From: G963665925 sp963665925
GTDB lineage: Bacteria; Bacillota; Clostridia; Peptostreptococcales; Acidaminobacteraceae
NCBI GenBank assembly: GCA_963665925.1
Contig: OY762511.1
Location: 4,216,001-4,280,000, forward strand
Direction of reading: 5' to 3'
DNA length: 64,000 bases
Below are positions 50,765 to 59,948 of this stretch, one piece after another. The translations under genes and the position numbers were made by a program. Position 1 is the stretch's first letter, and each line of letters begins with the position of its first letter. Below the pieces are notes generated by a model, which saw only the letters and a program-made list of their open reading frames with translations, made no database searches and was not told where the DNA came from.

Positions 50765-52027
50765 ATGAATATCGCATTATTATCTATCATAGCTTTGCTG
50801 CTAGCTATTGTAATCGGGGTTACAAAACGTGTTAACATGGGCATTATAGCGCTAGCTCTTACATTTCTTTTAGCAACTCTTTTCTTTGATGTGTCTGCAT
50901 TTGGATTAAAAAAGGCTAGAGACCTTTATGTTCAAGGCTGGCCAATGAAAATATTCTTTATGATGATGGCTGCAATGCTTATGTTTTCATTTGCAAATGC
51001 CAATGGAACAATCAAACTGCTTGCTGAAAAAATAACTTATGCCAGCGGAAAAAAATCAAAACTGCTTCCTTGGGCATTCGTTATGACTACTTTTACACTG
51101 ACTGCACTTGGTGCTGACTTGTCAGTGGCTGCATTTGTACTACCTGTTGCTATGATGGCTGGTGAAAAGATGAATCTACACCCTATTATGCTCAGCGTTA
51201 TGACTATTGGCGGCGCCCTAGCCGGTGGCGCTTCTCCAGTCTGTATTGTTGGTATTGTTGGATCAGGCCTAGCTCTCGAATATGGTGTTAGCACTTATCT
51301 TCCAATCTGGTTTGCACAGATGACAACTGTTTTTATTGAAGTAATATTTGTATATTTCTTCTTCAAAGGACATAAATCTGTCAATGCTGAACTAGAAGGA
51401 TTCGAAAAGCCAGAACCATTCAGTAAGAAACAAATCATGACAATGGTTATAATTGGTCTGGCTCTGGCATCTGTAATTTTCCTTAAGATGGACCTTGCAA
51501 TGTCAGCATTCATGGCCGCAGCGGTAATGCTTCTATTCAACGTAGCTGACGAAAAAGAAGCACTGCAAAACGTAAGCTGGAACGTACTTCTCCTTGTTGG
51601 CGGTGTAGGCGTACTCGTGTTTACAATTAAGACTGTAGGCGGTATTGACCTTATTTCTAACGCACTATCAAGCATTATGACGGAACATACTGCAGTTCCA
51701 ATTATGTCTGCGCTTGGCGCATCCATGTCCTTCTTTGCAAGTGCTACAGGTGTTGTAATGCCTACACTGTTTCCTACTGCCGTTGACTTGTCCGCAAATA
51801 TGAGTGGGACGGTTCAGCCAATACAGTTTATGCAAGGTATTCTGGCAGGTTCAATGGGCGCAACACCATATAGCCCTCTGTCAGCTCTAGGCGCAATGGC
51901 AATGGCGACACTGCCACCGAGTGTAGACAAAGAAAAACACTTCTCTAAGATGATGCTCGTAGCTGTAATTAACATTTTCTATGTTGCTCTTCTTGCATCA
52001 ACAGGTATTTTCAATTTGTTCTTATAA
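50765..52027 (+). CDS. MatC-like dicarboxylate carrier
   Basis: 420 residues, about eleven helices. The N-terminus (LAIVIGVTKRVNMGIIALA) and GGALAGGASPVCIVGIVGSG resemble the MatC (malonate/dicarboxylate carrier) N-terminal family within the ion transporter superfamily. The second half has SALGASMSFFASATGVVMPT and GATPYSPLSALGAM, equivalent substrate loops. Secondary transport of a small dicarboxylate across the membrane is the likely role. Sigma-54 promoter and a ~200-base leader upstream; terminator downstream. Confidence 0.78.
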   Translation: MNIALLSIIALLLAIVIGVTKRVNMGIIALALTFLLATLFFDVSAFGLKKARDLYVQGWPMKIFFMMMAAMLMFSFANANGTIKLLAEKITYASGKKSKLLPWAFVMTTFTLTALGADLSVAAFVLPVAMMAGEKMNLHPIMLSVMTIGGALAGGASPVCIVGIVGSGLALEYGVSTYLPIWFAQMTTVFIEVIFVYFFFKGHKSVNAELEGFEKPEPFSKKQIMTMVIIGLALASVIFLKMDLAMSAFMAAAVMLLFNVADEKEALQNVSWNVLLLVGGVGVLVFTIKTVGGIDLISNALSSIMTEHTAVPIMSALGASMSFFASATGVVMPTLFPTAVDLSANMSGTVQPIQFMQGILAGSMGATPYSPLSALGAMAMATLPPSVDKEKHFSKMMLVAVINIFYVALLASTGIFNLFL

Positions 52028-52098
52028 TTTAGATGAAAAGCAAAAGTTCTGTGTTCATAAAAGTTAATATAAAACGTTAACATACGTAAACAAACAGA

Positions 52099-52140
52099 GG
52101 CAAGAGGTGATTAGAAAATCACCTCTTGCTTGCTTTTTGT
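52099..52140 (+). terminator. Terminator of the MatC-like gene
   Basis: GCAAGAGGTGATT pairs with AATCACCTCTTGC across AGAA, then TTGCTTTTTG. Confidence 0.9.
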
Positions 52141-52426
52141 GAAAATATACTTACTTCAAAAATATTTTTTCAATCCTTTTGAAGATTAATAAATCATTTG
52201 ATCTATTGAGAAAATCAAAATACTGACAGCAAACATCTATAACTAGTCATAAAATATCACTGACCACTCACGACAAATCCAGAGTGCAGAAATGCCTCCA
52301 GAACCATCAACATTTGACCTAATGCTTTGCTTCAAGTATCTTATAACTACTGTTCAAGGGCAATTCTAGAGGTTATAGTACTATGCTTGTACTCTTTAAC
52401 ACAACCTATTATAATCCAATGAAAAA

Positions 52427-52460
52427 AGCGCATTGTGACCACAAACCACAATGCGCTTCC
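52427..52460 (-). terminator. Terminator of the DASS transporter/regulator operon
   Basis: Minus strand: GAAGCGCATTGTG pairs with CACAATGCGCTTTTTT. The 290 bases between this and the plus-strand terminator at 52140 hold no gene that I can see. Confidence 0.88.
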
Positions 52461-52493
52461 CGTATAATATCACTATCTCCTGAATAGATAATA

Positions 52494-53048
52494 CTAACCA
52501 ATTTTTTCAGTTTTTATTGTGTTATATAAGGTTCCAACCGACACATCTAGAACTTTAGCGATTCTTTCTACAGATCCGCGGATTGTGAATATTCCTGTAT
52601 TGCTTAGTTTCTCGATCAAATTGTCTCTTGCTTCTTTATCATTTGTAAGTTTAATGAACATGATGTCGGTCTTGTAATCTATAAGAATATGATTTATATA
52701 AGCATCCCATTGACTCGTGGAATCACACAGTGTATGACTGATTGAAGTCTCATTCATCATGCTGCCCAAATGACTTTCAGATGCTCTTACACCAGACAAG
52801 TCCAAATCCACTTCAAATAGAAAGCTGAGACCATTACTCCAAGGAACGCTTATCCGTGTTCTCTTAAGAAAAACATCGCTATCCTTAAGCAATTCAACTT
52901 TAACATCCTTGTCCATATCAAAACCAGATCCATTAGCTGTATTACAAATTCTTATGCGTCCTACTTTAAATCTTGATCCAAAGAAGCTCTCAAGCCAGTC
53001 GGAAAATTCATCAAACTGTCCTATATAGTTTTCCAAAAGATTCACCAT
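52494..53048 (-). CDS. Putative transcriptional regulator with C-terminal DauR-like helix-turn-helix
   Basis: 184 residues. The N-terminal ~130 residues form a sensor-like domain of no clear family. The last ~40 residues, FTIRGSVERIAKVLDVSVGT and LYNTIKT, match the helix-turn-helix of YheO/DauR-type regulators. It begins 19 bases after the DASS transporter gene, so the operon probably encodes a carboxylate transporter and its regulator. Confidence 0.65.
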   Translation of the reverse strand: MVNLLENYIGQFDEFSDWLESFFGSRFKVGRIRICNTANGSGFDMDKDVKVELLKDSDVFLKRTRISVPWSNGLSFLFEVDLDLSGVRASESHLGSMMNETSISHTLCDSTSQWDAYINHILIDYKTDIMFIKLTNDKEARDNLIEKLSNTGIFTIRGSVERIAKVLDVSVGTLYNTIKTEKIG

Positions 53049-53067
53049 TTTTACTCCTGATATTCAC

Positions 53068-54528
53068 TTACCAATGATTTAGAACTAGAGCATTTACCGC
53101 GTAAATTATAAAGGGAAAAATGGCCAAACAAATTAGTTTAACCCTTAATCCCACCTTCATTAAATCCTTAATATCAATATAACCCGTTCCATATGCAATA
53201 GCATTTGGCGGTGTTGCAGGCGGGAGCATAAACGCAAAGCTGGAGCACACAGTGACTGTTATCATAAGCAGAATCGAAGAAACGCCTGTAGTGGCTGCAA
53301 GTGCAGCAATCATAGGCAAAAACGCCGCAACAACTACCATGTTTGTTGTTACCTCAGTTAAAAACGCAACTATAATTCCAATGAGTATTACCACTAAAAA
53401 CTCAGGGAGTACCCTTAGGAAACTCAAATAGGTCGCAATCCAGTCAGCTACACCTGCCTTGGCAAATGCATCACCCATTGTCAGCGCGCCTCCTAAAAGT
53501 AGGATGGTCGACCATGAGATGCTTTCCAAACCCGTCTTAATATCCAGTAGAAATTCGCCCTTTTTTATGTTTACAGGTATGATAAACAGCATAATGCCTA
53601 CTAGCGTTGAAATCGTGTCATCCCCGATATAAGGCAAATAGTCTTTCCACAATATCCGTGTTAACCAAAGCATTACAGCCCCTAAGAAAACAAAAGAAGT
53701 ATATTTTTCTCCTCTTCCCATGGGTCCCAAACTTCTGATTTCATCATTAACAATTCGCATGTCAAATTTATCAGATGCGTTTACCTTGAAATGACTAACC
53801 ATAAATAGCCAGAGAACTGGTATTTGAACCACAACAAAGGGGATTCCAATTTTCAACCAATCATAAAATGAAATATCAATACCTGTTAAAGTATTGATTA
53901 TAGATACGCCTGTCATATTTGTACCTGTCCCAATTACAGTCCCTACCCCTCCTAGCGTTGCCGCAAAAGGAATGGAAAGTACCAAACATTTACCATAAGA
54001 ACTCTTGTGATCTTCACCAATCTGTAATAGCAGTGCCATGGCTACTGGAATCATCATAGCTGTAGCTGTCGTATTTGACATCCACATGGATATGAATGCA
54101 GTTGATGCAATAAATCCCAATACGACAAGGCTTGGTTTGTTGCCAGATAACCTTACAATATTCAGAGCAATACGCTTATGAAGATTCCACTTCACGATTG
54201 CACCTGCAAGCATAAATATTCCCAATGCCAGCATGATGACTGGATGTGAATAATTTTTGTAAATACTCAATCCAATTTCTTGGTTGCCCTTTGCACCAGC
54301 TACGCCCAGTACCGGAAGCAGTACTATGGGCAGTAAGGCCGTGATGGGGATTGGTATTGCTTCAGTTCCCCACCATACAACCATCAAAACAGCCATTGCG
54401 AGCACCTTCTGGCCAACGGGGTCTAACCCGTATGGTACTGGCATGACAAGTATATATAAAAATGCAATGCATCCCACTATCAATCCAAATTGTTTCATTC
54501 TAATTTCTTTCAATATCAAGGCCTCCAT
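53068..54528 (-). CDS. DASS (SLC13) family sodium:dicarboxylate symporter
   Basis: About 486 residues, eleven or more helices. Family marks: VVWWGTEAIPIPITALLPIV near the N-terminus, SNTTATAMMIPVAMALL in the first substrate loop and TNMVVVAAFLPMIAAL in the second. PPATPPNAIAYGTGYI follows near the end. It imports di- or tricarboxylates with sodium. The start is uncertain: ATG 54528 lies within a GGAGG site; TTG 54513 and ATG 54498 are alternatives. It is in operon with the regulator downstream. Confidence 0.9.
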   Translation of the reverse strand: MEALILKEIRMKQFGLIVGCIAFLYILVMPVPYGLDPVGQKVLAMAVLMVVWWGTEAIPIPITALLPIVLLPVLGVAGAKGNQEIGLSIYKNYSHPVIMLALGIFMLAGAIVKWNLHKRIALNIVRLSGNKPSLVVLGFIASTAFISMWMSNTTATAMMIPVAMALLLQIGEDHKSSYGKCLVLSIPFAATLGGVGTVIGTGTNMTGVSIINTLTGIDISFYDWLKIGIPFVVVQIPVLWLFMVSHFKVNASDKFDMRIVNDEIRSLGPMGRGEKYTSFVFLGAVMLWLTRILWKDYLPYIGDDTISTLVGIMLFIIPVNIKKGEFLLDIKTGLESISWSTILLLGGALTMGDAFAKAGVADWIATYLSFLRVLPEFLVVILIGIIVAFLTEVTTNMVVVAAFLPMIAALAATTGVSSILLMITVTVCSSFAFMLPPATPPNAIAYGTGYIDIKDLMKVGLRVKLICLAIFPFIIYAVNALVLNHW

Positions 54529-55184
54529 GTTTTAAACTTCAAGTTTATAGTACCCATAACCAATACTATACAACCTCCAAGTCCAGATGAACACAGTGCC
54601 CTGTAAAACACATTCTCAAAACATCATCTCTCATGTTAGCATACACAGATCTGCAGAACTGCATTCATAGTCTCTTTTATCCCCAGCACTTGTTCAACAC
54701 TACCAGTTTTCAAATTATTCGTACACATTTCAAATAGCACTCGATAAATCATACACATGTATCTGCTAAAGTAAATCAGTTTACCTACTCCATTTAGCAG
54801 AACTTCGAGGCTTCAATCAGCACATTGAATACACAAGATAAATTTGTACGAATCACTAATTTGAAAATGCACAGCGGATTTATGGGTTATATAAAAGAAG
54901 CAACTTCAAATCGGAACGCCCTTGCATTATAAAAGAATTTCAAGTGCGGTCTTCTTTCCTGCAAAGACGAACGGGTTCTTTTGAAGTGCAGATAGCTGTG
55001 ACTGCTTAGCCGCAGGGGTTCTGCAGATCTGTTATGCCGACGTAATTCTAACTACATGCTCTATATATCTTTTTCCAATTCAATTACTCTTTCAAATAGA
55101 GATTAGAGTAGACCTTCTGGATTGTGCCCTTGACGCACCCGATAGCTCTCTCAAGACTTCTGATAAACAATATTTAAAATCACG
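54529..55184. other. Intergenic region with a cluster of short hairpins
   Basis: About 650 bases without a convincing ORF. The left half (to ~54880) is plain AT-rich sequence that should hold the DASS promoter. From ~54900 to 55060 several small complementary segments occur: GAAC-GG-GTTC, GCAG-N10-CTGC, TTCAAG with CTTTTGAAG, and GCAGGGGTTCTGCAG. They suggest a folded RNA or a leader for the DASS gene on the minus strand. I could not match it to a known riboswitch. Confidence 0.35.
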
Positions 55185-55730
55185 CTATTTCTGTGATTTC
55201 CCAATCTCAATGCCCTTTTCAAAGGCCTGTCTGTTCAGCGGCAGGAGTTTTGCCTTGCTCGCCAGTTTTTTCTCGATTGTTTCCCATACGATTTCTGGTG
55301 CAACAACATCCGTATAGCCTACGTAAACACCTAGCATGATTACATTTAGAACTTTCGCATTTCCAAGTTCAAGTGCAAGCTCAGTAACCGGCGCCTTAAC
55401 CAAAGTTACATCTTCGCGTCCAACATTCGCATCAACAATCGAACTGTTGATGAAGAGGGTTCCGCCTGGCTTTAAGTCATTGATGAACTTATCTAGGGAT
55501 GGGCCATTCATAACAATCAGATCATCCATGACATCCATGAGGGGTGCACCAATGAAATCATCTGAAATTACGACAAAGCAGTTTGCCGTTCCGCCACGTT
55601 GCTCCGCTCCGTACGAAGGGAAGAATGTGACATTTTTATCTGTTGAGTCACATGTAGCTGATGCCAGAAATTTGCCGAGCGTCATTACACCTTGTCCGCC
55701 AAAGCCTGCGACACATAAATTAGTCTCCAT
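55185..55730 (-). CDS. korC: 2-oxoacid:ferredoxin oxidoreductase, gamma subunit
   Basis: 181 residues. The N-terminal VAGFGGQGVMTLGKFLA is typical of the gamma subunit (pyruvate/ketoisovalerate oxidoreductase catalytic domain), as is SYGAEQRGGTANCFVVIS. The protein completes the four-subunit enzyme with the three genes upstream. ATG 55730 follows GGAGG, 10 bases after the beta stop. Last gene of the operon. Gene letter follows the korDABC order and is tentative. Confidence 0.85.
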   Translation of the reverse strand: METNLCVAGFGGQGVMTLGKFLASATCDSTDKNVTFFPSYGAEQRGGTANCFVVISDDFIGAPLMDVMDDLIVMNGPSLDKFINDLKPGGTLFINSSIVDANVGREDVTLVKAPVTELALELGNAKVLNVIMLGVYVGYTDVVAPEIVWETIEKKLASKAKLLPLNRQAFEKGIEIGKSQK

Positions 55731-55740
55731 TTTCAACCTC

Positions 55741-56487
55741 CTATTTATCTCTGTACACGCCAAGTGGGTATTGTGGAATCATTTTCTCTTCAATGAATTC
55801 TAGGGATTTTAGTGCATCCACGCCCCAGTTTGTTGGACAGTTTGAAACAATTTCAACAAGCGAAAACCCTTTGCCGTCAAGCTGGTTCTGGAAGGCTTTT
55901 TTAATCGCCTTCTTAGTCTTGATGACGTTCTGAGGCGTATTACAGCTTGTTCTCTCAATATACGTCGGCGCTGTCAGCTTATTGATTACTTCACACATAT
56001 CCATTGGATAGCCATGTTCTTCCACCTGACGGCCCTTTGGTGCAGTTGAAGCGCGCATGCCAACGAGTGTCGTCGGTGACATTTGGCCGCCTGTCATACC
56101 ATAGATGCCATTGTTCACGTGAATAATTGTGATGTTTTCACCACGATTTGCCGCTGAAACTGACTCAGCAAGACCGATTGAAGCGAAATCACCGTCACCT
56201 TGGTAGGTGTAGACAAGTGTGTCCTTATTTGTTCTCTTAAGGCCTGAGGCAACAGCTGCTGAACGACCATGGGGTGCAGTGATGTTATCATAGGCCATAT
56301 AGTTCATGTGCAGACCACAACATCCAATACCAAGAACACAGGTAGCCTTGTCTACGATTTCCATCTCTTCAAGCACTTCACCAATAAGTTTCATAATTGT
56401 ACTGTGAAAACAGCCTGGACAAAATCCGGAAACCTTGTCCTCCTGAATTGTTTTAGTTCTAGCATACATTTGATTCATCTGTATCAC
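55741..56487 (-). CDS. korB: 2-oxoacid:ferredoxin oxidoreductase, beta (TPP-binding) subunit
   Basis: 248 residues. It binds thiamine diphosphate: the motif GDGDFASIGLAESVSAANRG ending with HVNNGIYGMTGGQ is complete. N-terminal FCPGCFHSTIMKL and GIGCCGLHMNY provide cluster/active-site Cys. The start overlaps the alpha stop by four bases. Oxidative decarboxylation of a 2-oxoacid to acyl-CoA and reduced ferredoxin is the known family reaction. Confidence 0.9.
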   Translation of the reverse strand: MIQMNQMYARTKTIQEDKVSGFCPGCFHSTIMKLIGEVLEEMEIVDKATCVLGIGCCGLHMNYMAYDNITAPHGRSAAVASGLKRTNKDTLVYTYQGDGDFASIGLAESVSAANRGENITIIHVNNGIYGMTGGQMSPTTLVGMRASTAPKGRQVEEHGYPMDMCEVINKLTAPTYIERTSCNTPQNVIKTKKAIKKAFQNQLDGKGFSLVEIVSNCPTNWGVDALKSLEFIEEKMIPQYPLGVYRDK

Positions 56488-57560
56488 TCCTTCTCAAAGC
56501 CTTTTACCGTTTGAACAATCAAGTCACGTGTCATGATGTTGCCACCTGAGCGTAAGCATGTTCTAATTGGAGTGCGTTCTTTTACCACTGCATCCACATC
56601 GTGAATCATCTGTGCCGGGATTGACATTTCTACATCAAGAATGTATTTGATTTTACTAAAGTCAAGCGCTTCGAAAGCCTTATTTGGGAATGGATGCACC
56701 GTAATCGGTCTGATTAGGCCTGCCTTGATGCCATCTTTTCTCAGTACATCAACTGCTGATTTTGCAATACGCGCAGAAATACCATATGCTGTCAGAATGA
56801 CTTCTGCATCATCAACTTGGTAGTTTTCTGACATTGCGTCTTTTTCCCATGACTTATACAGTTCTTCCGCTTCTTTGTTGACACGCTCCATTTCTGAAGT
56901 TTGCCACTGTCCAGGTTCAATCCATGAACGCTCTTCATCCAGGCCATGACCTACACAAGCCCAAGGACGCTTTGCTTCCTTTATTGAAGCTATTTCTTCT
57001 TCTGACACCAGTTCAGGCAGTACAACCGGCTCCATCATGGCACCGATCACACCATCAGACAGAATAAGTACAGGGTTTCTGTCGCGGTCTGCAAGCTCAA
57101 AGGCTTTGTAAGTCAGATCTACTGCTTCCTGAACTGAGGCCGGCGCAAGGACCATCATCTCGAAACCGCCGTTGCCAGACGCTTTTGTTGCTTGCTTGTA
57201 ATCCATTTGTGCTGGTTGAATTGAGCCTACACCTGGACCCCCTCTTGAGATGTTTGCATATACCATTGGAATTCTTGCTGCAGCACAGTATGAAATGCCT
57301 TCACTCTTCAGGGCAACACCTGGGCTTGAAGATGACGTCATTGAACGTGTGCCACCTGACGCAGCACCGTATACCATGTTTACTGCTGCAACTTCAGATT
57401 CTGCTTGAAGAAAAACGCCGTCAACTTCCGGCAACCTTCTTGCAAAATACTCTGGAATTTCATTTTGTGGTGTAATCGGATAGCCTGCAAAGAATCTGCA
57501 GCCTGCTCTTACAGCAGCTTCAGCAATTGCTTCACAGCCCTTCATAAAAACTCTTGACAT
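56484..57560 (-). CDS. korA: 2-oxoacid:ferredoxin oxidoreductase, alpha subunit
   Basis: 358 residues. FFAGYPITPQNEIPEYFARR near residue 22 and AASGGTRSMTSSSSPGVALK near 65 are characteristic of the alpha subunit. The length, close to 360 and lacking the fused gamma part, fits KorA/VorB types rather than pyruvate enzymes. With order ferredoxin-alpha-beta-gamma the operon reads as korDABC, but 2-oxoisovalerate or another branched 2-oxoacid cannot be excluded. Confidence 0.88.
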   Translation of the reverse strand: MSRVFMKGCEAIAEAAVRAGCRFFAGYPITPQNEIPEYFARRLPEVDGVFLQAESEVAAVNMVYGAASGGTRSMTSSSSPGVALKSEGISYCAAARIPMVYANISRGGPGVGSIQPAQMDYKQATKASGNGGFEMMVLAPASVQEAVDLTYKAFELADRDRNPVLILSDGVIGAMMEPVVLPELVSEEEIASIKEAKRPWACVGHGLDEERSWIEPGQWQTSEMERVNKEAEELYKSWEKDAMSENYQVDDAEVILTAYGISARIAKSAVDVLRKDGIKAGLIRPITVHPFPNKAFEALDFSKIKYILDVEMSIPAQMIHDVDAVVKERTPIRTCLRSGGNIMTRDLIVQTVKGFEKE

Positions 57561-57570
57561 TGTCTTCCTC

Positions 57571-57774
57571 CTATTTATAAATTTCTATAGCGCCATCAGG
57601 ACAAATGCGTGCACACATGAGACATGCAATACAAGCATCCATTTTAGCTGGTGTAACAAATTCATAGCCCTTTGAGTTCACTGCTTCTCCAATTTCAAGA
57701 ACATTTTTTGGACAGAATTTCACGCAGTATCCACAGCTTTTGCATCGTTCTGAAATGATTTTTACCTCTGCCAT
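57571..57774 (-). CDS. korD: 2[4Fe-4S] ferredoxin subunit of the 2-oxoacid oxidoreductase
   Basis: 67 residues from ATG 57774 (AGGAG site). Two cluster motifs: CKSCGYCVKFCPKN and CIACLMCARICPDGA. It passes electrons from the TPP subunit to soluble ferredoxin. The longer frame to 57846 lacks a ribosome site and overlaps the upstream gene, so it is not used. Confidence 0.9.
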   Translation of the reverse strand: MAEVKIISERCKSCGYCVKFCPKNVLEIGEAVNSKGYEFVTPAKMDACIACLMCARICPDGAIEIYK

Positions 57775-57827
57775 TTCATACTCCTTTCGTTCAAAATACT
57801 TGAGTAATAAATAAAATCTATAAATAC

Positions 57828-58526
57828 CTACTGACTTTGCAGCCACGGGTAAGTCAAATATAAATGAAGTGGCATAACTTCTACCTTTACTTCATCTCTG
57901 ACCGAGTTATAAACAGACTCGCGTACACATGCTAAGTCTATGGGCATATAGGGATTCACAATGTTTTCCATAATTTCACACCCCTGAACAAATTCTTCAG
58001 GAGTTGTATCAAAACCCACATTTGGGTTGTTAATCAGCCGTAACTTTTCAAGCTGTACATGTGAAGCGCCCAATATACTTATGAGTGTTTTATCTATGTG
58101 ATCTATGTCGTATGACCAGGGTCTGAATGCGTTCAAGACATAATAGACAACTGTGTTATCCTTATTTATTTCTTTAGCAAAACCACCTATGGCTCTTGCG
58201 CCAATATGATCACCGCCGACATCCATAATGACATAGGCATTTTCGTCTTTAAGCAGTTTTCTGACACCACCAACGAGCGTCGGTGCGTCCATAAACTGTT
58301 CCTGAAAGTGAACTACTATCCCATCAGTTCCAATCTTCTCGCAGATATCTCTTGATCTGAAGAGTGGTTTCGTCATATCAAGATCAAAAAAATGAACCTG
58401 CTTATCGGACATTTGATTTAGAAACTGAGCAAAATTAATGGAAATCTCACTTTTTCCGCTGCCAGCTTCACCAACGAATACAAAATTCTTGTTCCCCGAA
58501 TTTATCAACTTTTTTATAGATTCCAA
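57828..58526 (-). CDS. P-loop ATP/GTP-binding protein in the oxidoreductase operon
   Basis: 232 residues. Walker A GEAGSGKSEISINFA is near the N-terminus, with FFDLDMTKPLF and YVIMDVGGDHIG as further nucleotide-site segments. It resembles SIMIBI-class ATPases of the MinD/CooC type but lacks the deviant Lys of MinD. TTG 58526 with GGAGA six bases upstream is preferred; TTG 58562 would add a Gly/Asp-rich leader. It lies between the lyase and the ferredoxin subunit, so an assembly or maturation role is possible. No known name. Confidence 0.65.
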   Translation of the reverse strand: MESIKKLINSGNKNFVFVGEAGSGKSEISINFAQFLNQMSDKQVHFFDLDMTKPLFRSRDICEKIGTDGIVVHFQEQFMDAPTLVGGVRKLLKDENAYVIMDVGGDHIGARAIGGFAKEINKDNTVVYYVLNAFRPWSYDIDHIDKTLISILGASHVQLEKLRLINNPNVGFDTTPEEFVQGCEIMENIVNPYMPIDLACVRESVYNSVRDEVKVEVMPLHLYLTYPWLQSQ

Positions 58527-58623
58527 TTTGTATCTCCAATCATCACCAGCATCACCCTGCAAATAGATTCAAATTTCCAAGCATACACTTACTAAAGATG
58601 TCCAGTACGGCTTATACTGAACC

Positions 58624-58672
58624 GTGAGGACAGGCTGATTCTGCCCTCACAGTAGAGATTTGGGGAAATCTC
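58624..58672. other. Two adjacent hairpins between lyase and P-loop genes
   Basis: GTGAGG..CAG pairs with CTG.CCTCAC (58624-58650), and GAGATTT-GGGG-AAATCTC is perfect (58655-58672). There is no T-run, so they may act in mRNA processing or as an attenuator and not as a strong terminator. Confidence 0.45.
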
Positions 58673-58731
58673 AATCAATATAAGTTGGATGTTAATCTAT
58701 AAAATAAAATTAGGGAGAGCTTTGCTAAAAA

Positions 58732-59634
58732 CTACTGTTTCTTCATGCAACCAGCCATGCTGCTTGTTGAAGTTATTGATGTTCTCTTTTCCATATCGAA
58801 TACAGTTGTCATGAGCTTTTCAAAGTCAAATCCTGTGTCAATACCCATTCCATGAACCATATTCACGAGATCTTCAGTACCAATATTGCCTTTTGCTCCA
58901 GGAATAAATGGACAACCGCCAAGCGCACCAAAAGATGCATCAAAATTTGTAATGCCCAGTTTCATAGCGACAAACGCATTGGCCATTCCCATACCTCTTG
59001 TATCATGAAGATGAAGGCCGATATCATCAGCTCCAAACTCTTCAACCAGCTTCGAAAGAATATGTGCTGTATGCGTTGGTGTACTCACGCCAGCCGAATC
59101 GCCAAGGCCTAAAAACTTGATGCCGATATCTCTTGCAAACTTGCAAATCTTTTGAACACGTTCATAAGGCACTGCATCACCAAAGGGACTTCCAAATACA
59201 CAGGCAATCGCAAGCCTGATTTCGACATCTGAGATCTGCTCGACTGTATTCTTCAGTTCCTGTAGTGACTCTTCAATTGTCTTATTTACATTCCGCTTAT
59301 TATGTTCTTGACTTGCTGAAATCACTAAGTTGATGATTTCAACGCCAGCTGCTTTGGCATTCTGTGCACCCTTTAGATTTGGTACAAGTGCAATAAGTTC
59401 AACACCCTTTTCATCCGCATAGGGTTTAATCCCATTAAATACTTCAGCTGCATCTGCAAACTGTGGAACCCATTTCGGGTTGACAAAAGATGTAAGCTCT
59501 ATTGATTTCGCACCTGCATCGATCAAATTTCTTACCATTGCTATTTTTTCTTGCGGATCGATGTAATTCTTAATACTCTGAAAACCATCTCTTGATCCCA
59601 CTTCTGTTATAGTGATCGCTTTTGGTAATGACAT
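58732..59634 (-). CDS. HMG-CoA lyase-like (HMGL family) enzyme
   Basis: 300 residues of a TIM-barrel acyl-CoA lyase. EVGSRDGFQSIKNYI carries the metal Asp, LHLHDTRGMGMANAFVA the His pair, and GALGGCPFIPGAKGNIGTED the catalytic Cys, as in HMG-CoA lyase. Cleavage of 3-hydroxy-3-methylglutaryl-CoA or a related tertiary hydroxyacyl-CoA such as citramalyl-CoA is the known chemistry. The downstream oxidoreductase and the CoA-transferase upstream fit a catabolic path. A sigma-54 promoter precedes it. Confidence 0.88.
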   Translation of the reverse strand: MSLPKAITITEVGSRDGFQSIKNYIDPQEKIAMVRNLIDAGAKSIELTSFVNPKWVPQFADAAEVFNGIKPYADEKGVELIALVPNLKGAQNAKAAGVEIINLVISASQEHNKRNVNKTIEESLQELKNTVEQISDVEIRLAIACVFGSPFGDAVPYERVQKICKFARDIGIKFLGLGDSAGVSTPTHTAHILSKLVEEFGADDIGLHLHDTRGMGMANAFVAMKLGITNFDASFGALGGCPFIPGAKGNIGTEDLVNMVHGMGIDTGFDFEKLMTTVFDMEKRTSITSTSSMAGCMKKQ

Positions 59635-59711
59635 ATTTGCCTCCTTGTCATCAAATGCTCTTATTAAATTATCGAGTTGCTCAATTCAAACATATTGAAT
59701 CATTTCTTATT

Positions 59712-59732
59712 AACGCAAGATTGATGCCAACT
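59712..59732 (-). promoter_or_regulatory. Sigma-54 promoter of the lyase-oxidoreductase operon
   Basis: Minus strand GTTGGCATCAATCTTGCGTT: GG and GC with ten bases between. The -12 element lies ~80 bases before the lyase start. Confidence 0.8.
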
Positions 59733-59861
59733 TTACATGCACTGAAAATAGACGATTTCACTCATTTTGCAAGCATCTTTTCCGATTGTGTTCACTTTTG
59801 TGAAATCCTATGTAAACATTTTCAAACATCGGACATATTCTTATCTACAAGATGCTCAATA

Positions 59862-59898
59862 TAAAAAGAGCCACAAACAAAGTTGCGGCTCATCTTTT
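59862..59898 (-). terminator. Terminator of the CoA-transferase gene
   Basis: Minus strand: GAGCC.CAAC pairs with GTTTG.GGCTC-type sequence, followed by TTTTT. It separates the CoA-transferase from the lyase operon. Confidence 0.75.
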
Positions 59899-59948
59899 GA
59901 TTTGAATGAGTTATAGTTACATTTATAATGCTTTTTCATTAATACACA

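Noticed and set aside
54930..55030. Possible c-di-GMP-I riboswitch (GCAAAGAC..CGGG..AGATAGCTG on the plus strand)
   Set aside because: The essential first half (GCACAGGGCAAACC-like) is absent, and no plus-strand gene follows.
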